From RGIG4097 sp964637515 (GTDB lineage: Bacteria; Bacillota; Clostridia; Christensenellales; CAG-917): a stretch of DNA of 64,000 bases. The notes below the pieces were generated by a model. It saw only the letters and a list, made by a program, of their open reading frames with translations, did no database searches and had not been told where the DNA came from. The translations under genes and the position numbers were made by a program. The stretch lies in the NCBI GenBank assembly GCA_964637515.1, contig CAZWUI010000006.1, forward strand, positions 1 through 64,000, given 5' to 3'. Below are positions 8,008 through 17,423 of this stretch, piece by piece (the first letter of the stretch is position 1; every line of letters starts with the position of its first letter).

Positions 8008-10062
8008 ATGTTCGACTCAAAAAGTCTGAAAACTCTCGAATACGATAAAATCCTATCCTTGCTTGCCGATCACGCACAGTCGGAGGGCGGAAAGGCAAAG
8101 GCGCTTTCACTTACTCCTTGCGAGAGTATAGGGGAAGCGAGTTTTGCTCTTGACTTGACGGCGGAAGCGGATAGGACTTTGTTCGATTTTTCAGTCAATC
8201 CGTCCTTTTCCGTAGACGATATCGAAGAAATCTTGATGAAAGCGGAAAAAGGTGCGGTGCTTGCAATTTCCGAAGTGTTGAAAGTCGGTCGCTCGCTACG
8301 AGTCGCGCGCAGGCTTTCTAAGGCTCTCGACACCGTCAACGGCATTCCGAATTTGCTCGATATGGCGGGTGGATTGTATTTTGACGCTACGCTTGAAAAG
8401 CGGATATTTGAAGATTTTATATCCGAATCCGAAGTTGCGGATAGTGCTTCTCCCGAACTTCGTTCGATTAGAATCCGCATAAGAAAGTTGAACGAAAACG
8501 TGAAAACCAAGTTGCAAGGGTATATCACGTCGTCGTCCTACCAAAAGTATTTGCAAGATAATATCATCACTATGCGTGGGGATAGATACGTCATTCCGTT
8601 GAAAAGCGAGTATAAGGGGACGATAACCGGGTTGATACACGACCAATCGTCGTCAGGCTCAACGCTTTTCGTCGAACCTATGGCAATTGTCGAACTCAAC
8701 AACGACCTGAAAACCGCCAAAATCGAAGAACAAAACGAGATTGAAAAGATTTTGAGAAGATATTCCGCCACAATACAGGGTGTTGCAAAGGCAATATCGC
8801 GTTCATACGAAATTATCGTGAATATGGATTTGGTCTTTGCAAAGGCAGGGCTTGCACACGAATGGAAAGCGGTGCGCCCCGAACTTACGTCGGGCGGTGA
8901 AATTTCTATAAAACAAGGCAGGCATCCGCTAATTGATGCGAAAAAAGTCGTGCCTATCACCCTTGAACTCAAACAAGACGACAAAATGTTGTTGATCACA
9001 GGACCTAACACGGGAGGAAAAACGGTAACGTTGAAACTCGTAGGGCTATCTGTTTTGCTTGCAATGAGCGGAATGTTCATACCTGCAAAAAGCGCGAGGG
9101 TCTCGGTGTTTGACGGAGTGTATAGCGACATAGGCGACGAGCAGAGTATCGAGCAAAGTTTGTCAACTTTTTCGGGACATATCAAGAATATCATTGAAAT
9201 TCTCGGCAAAATCAGTGATAAATCACTGCTTTTGTTCGATGAGTTGGGCGCAGGCACGGATCCCGGTGAAGGCTCTGCACTTGCAGTCGGAATTTGCGAA
9301 TGGGTTATGAAAACGGGAGCGAAATCTCTCGTGACGTCCCACTTCAACGACTTGAAAGAGTTTGCGCTTGTGACTCCGCACGTAGTCACCGCATCAATGG
9401 AATTTAACGTGGAAACTTTGTCGCCCACTTACAAACTCGTTATGGGCGCAATCGGGTGTTCTAACGCACTGGATATTGCCGCAAAACTCGGACTAAATCG
9501 CGAAATCGTGGACGGAGCACGCAACAAAGTTTCTCCCGAAAAACGCAAATTCGACGAAGTTCTCAACGCTGCAGAAGAAACTCGTCGTCAAGCATGGCAA
9601 CTGGTGACGGATGCAAGCGTTGACAGAATGAAAGCCGCGGACGCACTGAAAGAAGCGGAAAAAGAAAAAGCGGTCATCGTGCAAAAACGCGAAAAACTCG
9701 ATGAAACAATTAGGCGCGGGACGAGAGATTTGATTGAAAATTCGGTGGACGAAGCAAACGACCTAATCGATGAAATCAAAGCTATCCTTGCAAAACCGCA
9801 TGAAGATATCACGGATGCGGATTTGTTCAAGGCCCGCAAAGCGAAAAAACAACTTGAAAATCTGTCCGCAAAATACGACAAAGAGAGCGTGATAGAAGAT
9901 GCACCCGTAGACGGAGAATTGAAAAACGGGGATAATGTCTGGGTGAAATCACTCGGCAAAAAGGGGAAACTCGTGAAGAAAAATTCACGAGGCGAAGCGG
10001 ACGTTGCCTTTGGTAAAATCGTCGTAAAAGTTAAATCAGGGGATTACTACAAGGTGAAATAA
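8008..10062 (+). CDS. mutS2: MutS2 family protein lacking the C-terminal Smr domain
   Basis: MutS2 proteins are ATPases; in B. subtilis MutS2 (RqcU) rescues collided ribosomes, and others suppress recombination. Present here are the MutS-like core, Walker A GPNTGGKT at about 332-339, Walker B LLLFDELGAGTDPGEG near 410, TSHFNDLKEFA near 448, a long charged coiled coil (about 510-640) and a small beta-rich KOW-like domain at the end (DNVWVKSLGKKGKLVKK). The family is about 780 aa and ends in an Smr nuclease domain with LDLHG and HGxGxG motifs; this protein stops at 684 without it. The next gene starts at the overlapping TAATG and does not encode Smr in any frame, so this is not a simple frameshift. 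Confidence 0.9.
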   Translation: MFDSKSLKTLEYDKILSLLADHAQSEGGKAKALSLTPCESIGEASFALDLTAEADRTLFDFSVNPSFSVDDIEEILMKAEKGAVLAISEVLKVGRSLRVARRLSKALDTVNGIPNLLDMAGGLYFDATLEKRIFEDFISESEVADSASPELRSIRIRIRKLNENVKTKLQGYITSSSYQKYLQDNIITMRGDRYVIPLKSEYKGTITGLIHDQSSSGSTLFVEPMAIVELNNDLKTAKIEEQNEIEKILRRYSATIQGVAKAISRSYEIIVNMDLVFAKAGLAHEWKAVRPELTSGGEISIKQGRHPLIDAKKVVPITLELKQDDKMLLITGPNTGGKTVTLKLVGLSVLLAMSGMFIPAKSARVSVFDGVYSDIGDEQSIEQSLSTFSGHIKNIIEILGKISDKSLLLFDELGAGTDPGEGSALAVGICEWVMKTGAKSLVTSHFNDLKEFALVTPHVVTASMEFNVETLSPTYKLVMGAIGCSNALDIAAKLGLNREIVDGARNKVSPEKRKFDEVLNAAEETRRQAWQLVTDASVDRMKAADALKEAEKEKAVIVQKREKLDETIRRGTRDLIENSVDEANDLIDEIKAILAKPHEDITDADLFKARKAKKQLENLSAKYDKESVIEDAPVDGELKNGDNVWVKSLGKKGKLVKKNSRGEADVAFGKIVVKVKSGDYYKVK

Positions 10063-10556
10063 TGATGGATAACTATGAACAAAATGTAAATATCGACCTT
10101 CCGAAATCGGCTAGAAGTAAGCAAATTATTGGTGTTTTGCTCATACTTTTCGGACTCGGTTTTATATTGCTTGCGTCGCTCTACAACTACTTTTTCTTCA
10201 TACCTATGGGAGTATTTGTTGTTGCGGGCGTTGTCGTTACGCACGGATACAATAAAACCGTGTTGAAGTATACCTACTCATACAACTATGAAAGAATAGC
10301 GTTTTCAACGACGAATGTCGTTGGGCGTACAGAGAGAAAACTCGAAATCACTTGGAATGACGTAGATAGCTACGAAAATTTCATCGACGTCATTGATCCG
10401 CGCGATTTTATTATGTGTGAAAATCCCCGCGATTACGGCGTGAAAGCACTTGAATTTCATCTCGAAAACGGAGAAATGCATAGAGTTTTGTTTGCGCCGG
10501 ACGACTATTTGAACGCACTAATTAACGAAAACTACAATCTTGGAGCAGAAAGATGA
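10062..10556 (+). CDS. Hypothetical two-TM membrane protein
   Basis: I do not recognise a named family. The 164-aa product has a polar N-terminus, two adjacent membrane segments (about 22-40 and 43-62), and a C-terminal soluble part of about 100 residues that looks mostly beta. This is the arrangement of small bacterial PH-like membrane proteins, but that likeness is only by shape. Its ATG overlaps the mutS2 stop (TAATG), and a second ATG follows at once. Its stop overlaps the start of the cysteine desulfurase gene, so it is embedded in the pheS-to-MBL operon. Confidence 0.75.
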   Translation: MMDNYEQNVNIDLPKSARSKQIIGVLLILFGLGFILLASLYNYFFFIPMGVFVVAGVVVTHGYNKTVLKYTYSYNYERIAFSTTNVVGRTERKLEITWNDVDSYENFIDVIDPRDFIMCENPRDYGVKALEFHLENGEMHRVLFAPDDYLNALINENYNLGAER

Positions 10557-11692
10557 AAATCATCTATCTTGACAACGCAGCGACCACGAAAGCGTATCCC
10601 GAAGTCCTTGACGTCTATTTGAAAGCAAACGAGGACTATTTCAATCCGTCCGCATTATACGGACAGTCGGTGAGCGCAAGCGTGGTTTTGAAGAATAAAC
10701 GCGCGGAGATTTTGAAATATTTGCGTGCGCCCGAAGGGGATTTGTATTTCACGTCGGGTGGCACTGAAAGCGACAATTGGTCGCTATTTTGCACGAAAAA
10801 AGCCAAAAACGGCAGAATTATCGTGGGTGAGGGTGAACACGATGCAATCGTCAATCCTGCAAAAGAACTTGCAATGCAAGGTTACGACGTCAAGTTTGCA
10901 CCCATAAAAACTGACGGAAGCATTGACGAAGTCGAATTTGAAAAGTTGTTGACGGACAATACAACGCTCGTGTCGATAATGCATGTGAGCAACGAAACGG
11001 GAGCAGTGAATGATATTGCAAAACTCGTCAAAATGACGAAAAAGCATTCTCCGTCCGCAATTTTTCACAGTGACGGGGTGCAGGCACTCGGAAAAGTCAA
11101 GGTGAATTTGAGAGCACTCGGCGTTGATTTGTATTCAATTTCGGGGCATAAGATACACGCACCGAAAGGAATCGGCGCATTGTTTGTCAAGAAAGGCACG
11201 TCAATTCGTCCGCTTTTGTTTGGCGGTGGACAGGAATACGGTATGCGGTCAGGAACAGAAAATCTTTCGATGATCATTGCATTTGCAAAGGCAATCGAGA
11301 TGAATATGGCAAGTTTTGATGAAAACTATTCCAAAAAATCGCAATATTTGGAATACTTGAAGGGCAAAATCCTTGAAAATTTGCCAAATACCGTTGTCGT
11401 CACGCCGAAAGATAGTCACGCTCCCAACATTCTCACGGTCGCATTCCAAGGGGTACGTGGCGAAGTTTTGTTGCATTCGCTTGAAAAACACGGCATTTTG
11501 GTCGGAATCGGCTCGGCGTGCAGTTCTCATCACGAAAGCAGATTCAAAAGTTTGCTCGGGCTTGACGAAAATCATCGCGACGGCATAGTGCGTTTCAGCG
11601 TGAGTCAATTCAACGATATTGACGAGGTCGATTACGTCGTCGAAAAGATAGTTGAGGAAATGAAAATCCTCGTAGAATATGCAAGAAAATGA
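10553..11692 (+). CDS. Cysteine desulfurase (NifS/IscS family), probable sulfur donor to ThiI
   Basis: A PLP enzyme that takes sulfur from cysteine as a persulfide. YLDNAATT opens the protein, TSGGTESDNWS lies near 67, SDGVQALGKV near 174, the PLP lysine motif SGHKIHAPKG near 198 and the catalytic cysteine loop GIGSACSSHHES near 321. Length is 379 aa, normal for the family. It directly precedes thiI, as the nifS-like gene (nifZ) does in B. subtilis, where the pair makes 4-thiouridine in tRNA. From this I infer a dedicated role in tRNA thiolation rather than general Fe-S assembly. The start overlaps the previous stop and is served by GGAG. Confidence 0.93.
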   Translation: MKIIYLDNAATTKAYPEVLDVYLKANEDYFNPSALYGQSVSASVVLKNKRAEILKYLRAPEGDLYFTSGGTESDNWSLFCTKKAKNGRIIVGEGEHDAIVNPAKELAMQGYDVKFAPIKTDGSIDEVEFEKLLTDNTTLVSIMHVSNETGAVNDIAKLVKMTKKHSPSAIFHSDGVQALGKVKVNLRALGVDLYSISGHKIHAPKGIGALFVKKGTSIRPLLFGGGQEYGMRSGTENLSMIIAFAKAIEMNMASFDENYSKKSQYLEYLKGKILENLPNTVVVTPKDSHAPNILTVAFQGVRGEVLLHSLEKHGILVGIGSACSSHHESRFKSLLGLDENHRDGIVRFSVSQFNDIDEVDYVVEKIVEEMKILVEYARK

Positions 11693-11717
11693 CTGTTTTC
11701 AGTCAAATTGGAGTTAT

Positions 11718-12902
11718 ATGGATAAAGTTATCATCATCAGATACGGTGAAATTTTTCTGAAAGGAAAAAACCGTGAGTATTTTGAAAGTTTGCTAATCAA
11801 AAACATTCGTGCAGTAATTTCTGACTTCGATTGCAAGTTTACTCGCACTCAAGGCAGATATTTCGTCGAAGATTTCGACGTTGACGACACCGAAGAAATC
11901 CTTGAAAGACTGAAATGTGTTTTCGGGATTTACTCTTTGTCGGTTGCGACGAAAGTTCCGACTGACTACGAAAACGATTTTTCCGCAATAAAACAGGCGC
12001 TCAAAACCCTTGCGCTCGAAATTGATGAAGAAAACGTGCTTTCAAATCCGACTTTTAGAGTTACGGTCAAGCGCGCGGACAAGCGTATTCCCATGAAATC
12101 CTATGAAATCGCGGGAAATCTTGCAAGCGTGATACTCGAAACCTTGCGTTACAAAGTATCACTTGAGAAATTCGACTATGAATTTATGGTCGACATCCGT
12201 GAAAACGGCTCCGCATTCGTCTACTCAAAGGTGATTATGGGCGCGGGCGGACTTCCAGTCGGGTGCAGTGGTAAAGGTATGCTTCTGTTAAGCGGCGGCA
12301 TAGACTCACCGGTTGCGGCGTACATGATGGCAAAGCGTGGTCTAAAACTCACAGCAGTGCATTTTTCATCCCCGCCGTACACATCCGAAAAAGCAAAAGA
12401 AAAGGTGATAGAACTCAGAAATCTCGTGGAAAAATATACCGGGAAAATCAAACTCTACGTCGTGCCTTTCACGGATATTCAACTTGAAATCCACAAGTCT
12501 TGTCCGTCCGAATTTATGATAACCATTATGCGCAGATATATGATGCGCATCGCAACTTTGCTTGCAAAAAAGGACGATTGCAGATCAATAGTGACAGGAG
12601 AAAGTCTTGGTCAAGTCGCATCTCAAACGGTCGAGAGTATGACTTGCACGGGCGCAACCACAAATCTTCCTATCCTTCGTCCACTCGTTGCTTTTGACAA
12701 AGAAGAAATCATGTCGATAGCACGCAAAATCGGCACTTACGAAACGTCGATTTTACCGTATGAAGATTGTTGCACCGTCTTTTTGCCCAAGAGTCCCGCA
12801 ATTCATCCCAGACTCGAAGTCGTTGAAAAGGCGGAAGAGAATATGAGTGCGGTCGCAGAAGAGCTCATCAAAAACGCTATCGAAAACGTTGAGGTATATT
12901 GA
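11718..12902 (+). CDS. thiI: tRNA 4-thiouridine synthase ThiI
   Basis: Transfers sulfur from a cysteine desulfurase to uridine 8 of tRNA, through an adenylated intermediate. The protein has an N-terminal ferredoxin-like region and a THUMP domain (about 60-165), then the PP-loop ATPase motif LLSGGIDSPVAAYMM near 191, TGESLGQVASQT near 290 and a conserved CCTVFLP segment near 353. There is no C-terminal rhodanese domain, as in other short Bacillota ThiI proteins. I start it at ATG 11718 because GGAG lies just upstream and the conserved start (DKVIIIRYGEI) follows; an in-frame ATG at 11679 would add 13 unrelated residues overlapping the previous gene. Length is 394 aa. Confidence 0.95.
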   Translation: MDKVIIIRYGEIFLKGKNREYFESLLIKNIRAVISDFDCKFTRTQGRYFVEDFDVDDTEEILERLKCVFGIYSLSVATKVPTDYENDFSAIKQALKTLALEIDEENVLSNPTFRVTVKRADKRIPMKSYEIAGNLASVILETLRYKVSLEKFDYEFMVDIRENGSAFVYSKVIMGAGGLPVGCSGKGMLLLSGGIDSPVAAYMMAKRGLKLTAVHFSSPPYTSEKAKEKVIELRNLVEKYTGKIKLYVVPFTDIQLEIHKSCPSEFMITIMRRYMMRIATLLAKKDDCRSIVTGESLGQVASQTVESMTCTGATTNLPILRPLVAFDKEEIMSIARKIGTYETSILPYEDCCTVFLPKSPAIHPRLEVVEKAEENMSAVAEELIKNAIENVEVY

Positions 12903-13711
12903 TGAGGAAAATCTACGGCGAGAGAAATGATTTACCTATTGAAAGAATTGCGGACGGTGTGTACAGAATAGACGAATTTGGCACTGCCAACTGCTATCTC
13001 GTCGTGGGTGAGAAAAAAGCGATGCTCGTCGATTGCGGCACGGGTTTTTGCGATATGCGCGGTGCGGTGAGAAGAATCACGTCGTTGCCGATTGTTGTCG
13101 TCGCGACTCACGGACACCTTGACCATATCGGCGGAAAAGGGCAGTTTGAAGAGATTTATATCCCTAAAAAAGACTTGCGCCCCATAAACGACCTGATGTA
13201 TTCAGTGTTTATGCGCAAGTTATTTCTCTCCGTCAACAAACCGCTTAAAGAGCAGGGTTTCTGCTTGAAAGACGTCAAAAAGCCCGAATTTAAGACGAAA
13301 ACCATTCCTTTTGACGAGAATACCGTCTTCGACCTTGGCGGAAAAATCATCACTATCAAAGAAACGAAAGGGCATACGCTCGGCTCTGTTGCACTAATCG
13401 ACGAAACCGATAAGATTGTATTTAGCGGTGACAACGTTTGCGACGCACTTTGGATGATGCTCCCCGGGAATACTTCCCTTGAAGAATGGCTGCCGTCTGC
13501 CGAGTGGCTATACGATATGAGTTTGACTCACTCTGTATACTGGGGACACCGCATTCCTAAACTTGAAAGTGAATATATCGCGGAGATAATTTCTTGGGGG
13601 AAGGACGTTATCTCTCATACAAAGCGCAACACTCTTTTCTACTCGGTAAAGCAATATCCGAAGAGAAAAGACGGCATTATCTATCGCACGGATAAAGTTT
13701 TCAAAAAGTAA
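12902..13711 (+). CDS. MBL-fold metallo-hydrolase
   Basis: Metallo-beta-lactamase-fold hydrolase of unknown substrate. The metal-binding signature THGHLDHIGG lies near residue 64, a further metal-binding region KGHTLGSVALID near 159 with FSGDN, and GHR near 216. Length is 269 aa from the ATG that overlaps the thiI stop (ATGA). As the last gene of the pheS operon it may be cotranscribed with thiI, but nothing in the sequence points to a specific reaction. Its 3' end overlaps the convergent PBP gene by 11 bp. Confidence 0.85.
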   Translation: MRKIYGERNDLPIERIADGVYRIDEFGTANCYLVVGEKKAMLVDCGTGFCDMRGAVRRITSLPIVVVATHGHLDHIGGKGQFEEIYIPKKDLRPINDLMYSVFMRKLFLSVNKPLKEQGFCLKDVKKPEFKTKTIPFDENTVFDLGGKIITIKETKGHTLGSVALIDETDKIVFSGDNVCDALWMMLPGNTSLEEWLPSAEWLYDMSLTHSVYWGHRIPKLESEYIAEIISWGKDVISHTKRNTLFYSVKQYPKRKDGIIYRTDKVFKK

Positions 13712-15974
13712 AGCCAATCAACACCGATTTTTCAGACTTTCCCAAAACAATGTTTTGGGAATTTTTGTTTTTTATCGTTGTCGCAAGAGTGTATTTCACG
13801 GGATTTCCTACACTCAAAGGTTGGTCGTAAATCGTGATTATTTTACTGTCTGAAAAAATTCCGTCCTGATAAGTCGGGGTATCGCTTTCGATTTCTTTGC
13901 CGTTTGCGGTGTAGGCGGTAAGGTCTTGCGTGAGATTGAGTATTGTTTTCTCACCGAAAACGTCTTCTCGAATTAGGGTGTAGTCGTACACTTTTTCACG
14001 CACGAAAGTGATTTTGACCTTATTGCCAACGACTGAAATTTCAAAATCGACGTTTGCCTTTTCAAACAACGACTGATTTGTGTTTTTTGGGGTGGTTTTT
14101 CTGAAAAACTCTTTCCTCGTGAATTTCGACGGAGTGCAGTCGGATGCAAAAGTCACGGACTTATTCTTGAGCGTTGAATAGACATCCACGTATTTTTCGT
14201 CTACATTGTCGGGTTTTCTGAAATTTTGCGGTGAATAACCGTCGTAAATTTTCTCGAAAATTCTTTTTGCGTGAATTGTCGGATGACCGCCACCGACTTC
14301 ATTCCCATCGTGCCATACGCATATAGTATGCGCTGTGGTGTAAGCAGAGCACCAAGCGTCGCTATCCGTCGTTCCCGTCTTTGCAGCGACTTGATAGGGA
14401 AGAGTCGAGAGCGTTTTTGCAGTGCCGTCTTTCACTGTGTCTTGAAGACAATCTGTCAACAGAAACGCAACGTCGGAATCTATGACTTTCGTGGAATTGA
14501 CTGCATTAGAATACACTTTTTTGCCATTAAGCGTTACGTAATTTATATATGACGAAACGTCAAGATTTCCGTCTGGTAGTGCGGAATATGCGGCCGCTAT
14601 TTGTCTTGGTGTCGTTCCGTTTTTCGTTGCACCCAAAGCCAAAGTTAAATTGCAATCGTCGGCTGTGAGTGTGAGCCCAAAACGATTGCCGTAGTCTTGC
14701 ATGGTAGTTTCGCCTACGTAAGAGCCGATTTTCACCGCTACGGTGTTTATTGATTTTTTGATACTTTCGCGCGGATTCGTCATTCCGAAGTAGACGTCGT
14801 TGAAGTTTCTAGGCGTCCAATCGCCGAAAGTTGTCAATTCATCAAGGATAGGGGTTGCAAGGTCGATTACGTTTTCTTGAAGTGCAGGGGCATAAACCAC
14901 GAACGGTTTTAGAGTGGAGCCTGCTTGACGACGGACGGGGTAGCCCGTTGACGAAAAGTGCGCAAGAATTTTGCCGTTTTGATTGTCGATGACGATTGTT
15001 TCGTTATTTGTGTTTTCACGTGCAAAGTTGCCCATATTCTCACTTTCGCATTCGAGTGCGGATTGTAGTTTCGAGTCCATATTCGTGTAGATTTTATAGC
15101 CCGAATTGTCGAGTTGATACTTGGTCAAACCGAGTTTTTGGGTAAGCTCATCAATAACTCTGTCAACGTAAAATGAGTGATTTTTGTTTTCGCCTTTTTT
15201 CACAACGATTTTTTCTGAAATTGCGTTTTCATATTCGCTCTCCGTAATACAATTCTCGTCAAGCATAACCGATAGCACGAGATTTCGCCGTTTCGTTGCG
15301 CTTTCAAGGTTGTTAAGCGGGGAATATTTTTTTGGATTTTTGACAATTCCCGCAAGTGTGGCGCACTGGGATAAAGTCAAATCGCTCGGCTCACAATCGA
15401 AATACAACTTGCTCGCATCTTTCACGCCGTATGCGCCAGAGCCGAAATAAATGACGGAGGTATACATCGAAAGAATCTCGTTTTTTGAATATGCTTCTTC
15501 GATTTTCATTGCGATAGCCATTTCGTTAAGTTTGCGATTTATTGATTTTTCCGCAGTTAGATGAGTGTTTTTCACAAGTTGTTGGGTGATTGTGGACGCA
15601 CCTTCGACAATTCTGCCGCTCTTTGCGTTTTTTACAATCGCACCGAAAATTCGATAGGTATCAATGCCGTCGTGAGAGTAAAAACGCTTGTCTTCAAGCG
15701 CAACGAAAGCCTTTTTCAGATTTTCGGGGACTTCATCGGGGGATAGATAATCGTCCGTTTGATAGTCGATTTGATTTCCGTTCACGTCGAAAAACACGGG
15801 TAAGTTTTTCCCTTGCGGAAGTAGGGTTTCGTCTACGGATTTTTCGTCTGCCCATAGACAAAAACCGCCGAGCGTAACTCCTATTCCGACAAGCATAATT
15901 CCGAAAATCAGAGCTATTACGCCCGTTACGGAGTAAAATAGGTTTCGTTTCAAAATTTTATGCGATTTTTTCAT
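13701..15974 (-). CDS. Class A penicillin-binding protein (glycosyltransferase/transpeptidase)
   Basis: Bifunctional enzyme that polymerises lipid II and crosslinks peptidoglycan outside the membrane. It has a short basic N-terminus, one membrane anchor (about 15-38), then the GT51 domain with VALEDKRFYSHDGID near 91, EGASTITQQLVKNTHL near 123, RKLNEMAIAMKIEE near 147 and GSGAYGV near 176. The transpeptidase domain has SxxK in AGSTLKPF near 349, SxN in KSINT near 406 and KTGTT near 530. A beta-rich tail of about 130 residues follows. Length is 757 aa, usual for PBP1 types. No Shine-Dalgarno sequence is evident. It is divergent from miaB. Confidence 0.95.
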   Translation of the reverse strand: MKKSHKILKRNLFYSVTGVIALIFGIMLVGIGVTLGGFCLWADEKSVDETLLPQGKNLPVFFDVNGNQIDYQTDDYLSPDEVPENLKKAFVALEDKRFYSHDGIDTYRIFGAIVKNAKSGRIVEGASTITQQLVKNTHLTAEKSINRKLNEMAIAMKIEEAYSKNEILSMYTSVIYFGSGAYGVKDASKLYFDCEPSDLTLSQCATLAGIVKNPKKYSPLNNLESATKRRNLVLSVMLDENCITESEYENAISEKIVVKKGENKNHSFYVDRVIDELTQKLGLTKYQLDNSGYKIYTNMDSKLQSALECESENMGNFARENTNNETIVIDNQNGKILAHFSSTGYPVRRQAGSTLKPFVVYAPALQENVIDLATPILDELTTFGDWTPRNFNDVYFGMTNPRESIKKSINTVAVKIGSYVGETTMQDYGNRFGLTLTADDCNLTLALGATKNGTTPRQIAAAYSALPDGNLDVSSYINYVTLNGKKVYSNAVNSTKVIDSDVAFLLTDCLQDTVKDGTAKTLSTLPYQVAAKTGTTDSDAWCSAYTTAHTICVWHDGNEVGGGHPTIHAKRIFEKIYDGYSPQNFRKPDNVDEKYVDVYSTLKNKSVTFASDCTPSKFTRKEFFRKTTPKNTNQSLFEKANVDFEISVVGNKVKITFVREKVYDYTLIREDVFGEKTILNLTQDLTAYTANGKEIESDTPTYQDGIFSDSKIITIYDQPLSVGNPVKYTLATTIKNKNSQNIVLGKSEKSVLIGFTF
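13739..13775 (+). terminator. Terminator of the pheS-MBL operon, inside the opposite PBP gene
   Basis: Stem TTCCCAAAAC / GTTTTGGGAA at 13739-13761 with a 3-nt loop, followed on the plus strand by TTTTTGTTTTTTAT. It lies 28 nt after the MBL stop codon and entirely within the last codons of the class A PBP gene on the other strand. Confidence 0.85.
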
Positions 15975-15985
15975 TGCAATTAGTG

Positions 15986-16014
15986 TTGTCTAATCTCGTT
16001 TTTTTATGTATAAT
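15986..16014 (+). promoter_or_regulatory. Promoter of miaB-mutS-mutL
   Basis: TTGTCT at 15986-15991, 17-nt spacer, TATAAT at 16009-16014. The predicted start near 16021 gives a 50-nt leader. That leader contains CGTGCG and the palindrome GTGCGCAC (16051-16058), able to fold into a small hairpin before the ATG at 16071. Confidence 0.75.
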
Positions 16015-16070
16015 AAATTATTACTAAAACTATCGTGCGGACGTATGCCCGTGCGCACACGCGAGATATT

Positions 16071-17423
16071 ATGAAATATAGAATCAACACCTACGGTTGC
16101 CAAATGAACGTCCACGAATCCGAAAAAATCGCTGGTATACTCGAAAAACTCGGCTATTCCGCGTGCGACGAAGAAAGTGCGGATATTGTCGTTTTCAATA
16201 CCTGCTGTATTCGCGATACCGCAGAAAGACGCGCGCTCGGCAATATAGGCGTGGCAAAAGCAGAAAAGAAAGCAAATCCCGATATGATTATTGCGGTCGT
16301 CGGTTGTATGACTCAACAGGACGGAGTGGCGGAAAATATCAAAACCAAATATCCTTATGTCGATATAGTCCTTGGCACGAGAAATCTCGACAGGCTCGAA
16401 GACGAAATCAAACACGTTTTGTCCGCTCGCGAAAGAAAAAGAAAGAATGATAAGCGTTACCGTTGTTTCGACGTCGTGCAACCCGAAGACTATCTCCAAA
16501 TCGACGAAAATCTTCCCCAAACGAGAACAAGTTTCCCTAATGCATGGGTGAATATCATCTACGGATGCAACAATTTTTGCAGTTATTGCATAGTGCCTTA
16601 CGTCAGGGGCAGAGAACTTTCAAGGGACAAGAACAAAGTTCTTGATGAAGTCAAACGCGCCGTTGACGCAGGCTACGGCGAAATCACTTTGCTCGGACAA
16701 AACGTCAACTCTTACGGCAACGATATTACGGATGAAAACGTGAATTTTGCGTCGTTACTCCGTGAAATCGACAAGATTGACGGCAAATTCCGCTTGCGTT
16801 TTATGACTTCGCACCCGAAAGATTTGAGCGAAGAAGTCGCGGAAGTCATGGCAAGTTCGTCAAAAATCTGCTCGAATTTGCATTTGCCCGTCCAAAGCGG
16901 TTCAAACAAGGTCTTGAAGGATATGAATCGTCGTTACACTCGCGAACACTACTTCGACCTTGTGGATATGCTCCGAGAGAAAATGCCCGACATCGGTATC
17001 ACGACTGATATTATGGTCGGTTTTCCGACTGAAACGGAAGAGGACTTCGAAGATACCATGGATCTCGTGCGTAGAGTGAGATACTCCAATGCGTTTACGT
17101 TCATTTATTCTCCGCGAAAAGGCACTCCCGCCGCCAAAATGGAGCAAATTCCGTACGAAATCAAGAAACGTAGAATAGGGGAACTTATCAAACTCCAAAA
17201 CTCCATAACCAAAGAATTGTCGAACGATTATATCGGCGGAGTGTACGAAGTGCTTGTCGAAGACGTGTCTCCCAAAAACGACGGTATGGTCTGCGGTCGC
17301 ACGGAAAGCGGTAGGCTCGTCACTTTCAACGGCACGAAAGATGATATAGGCAAGTTTGAAAACGTACTCATAAAAGAATCCAAATCGGCGTCCCTTTTCG
17401 GCGTTGTCGCAGGTGAAAAATGA
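16071..17423 (+). CDS. miaB: tRNA-2-methylthio-N6-dimethylallyladenosine synthase MiaB
   Basis: Radical-SAM methylthiotransferase acting on i6A37 of tRNAs that read UNN codons. The N-terminal UPF0004 domain carries its cluster cysteines in YGCQMNVHESE, FNTCCIRD and VVGCMTQ. The radical-SAM motif is IIYGCNNFCSYCIVPYVRGRE near 160, and a C-terminal TRAM domain ends the protein. I start at ATG 16071 because the conserved KYRINTYGCQMN follows directly; an in-frame GTG at 16035 would add 12 unlikely residues spanning the leader hairpin. Length is 450 aa. MutS overlaps its stop by ATGA. MiaA, which makes its substrate, is encoded 5 kb downstream. Confidence 0.97.
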   Translation: MKYRINTYGCQMNVHESEKIAGILEKLGYSACDEESADIVVFNTCCIRDTAERRALGNIGVAKAEKKANPDMIIAVVGCMTQQDGVAENIKTKYPYVDIVLGTRNLDRLEDEIKHVLSARERKRKNDKRYRCFDVVQPEDYLQIDENLPQTRTSFPNAWVNIIYGCNNFCSYCIVPYVRGRELSRDKNKVLDEVKRAVDAGYGEITLLGQNVNSYGNDITDENVNFASLLREIDKIDGKFRLRFMTSHPKDLSEEVAEVMASSSKICSNLHLPVQSGSNKVLKDMNRRYTREHYFDLVDMLREKMPDIGITTDIMVGFPTETEEDFEDTMDLVRRVRYSNAFTFIYSPRKGTPAAKMEQIPYEIKKRRIGELIKLQNSITKELSNDYIGGVYEVLVEDVSPKNDGMVCGRTESGRLVTFNGTKDDIGKFENVLIKESKSASLFGVVAGEK

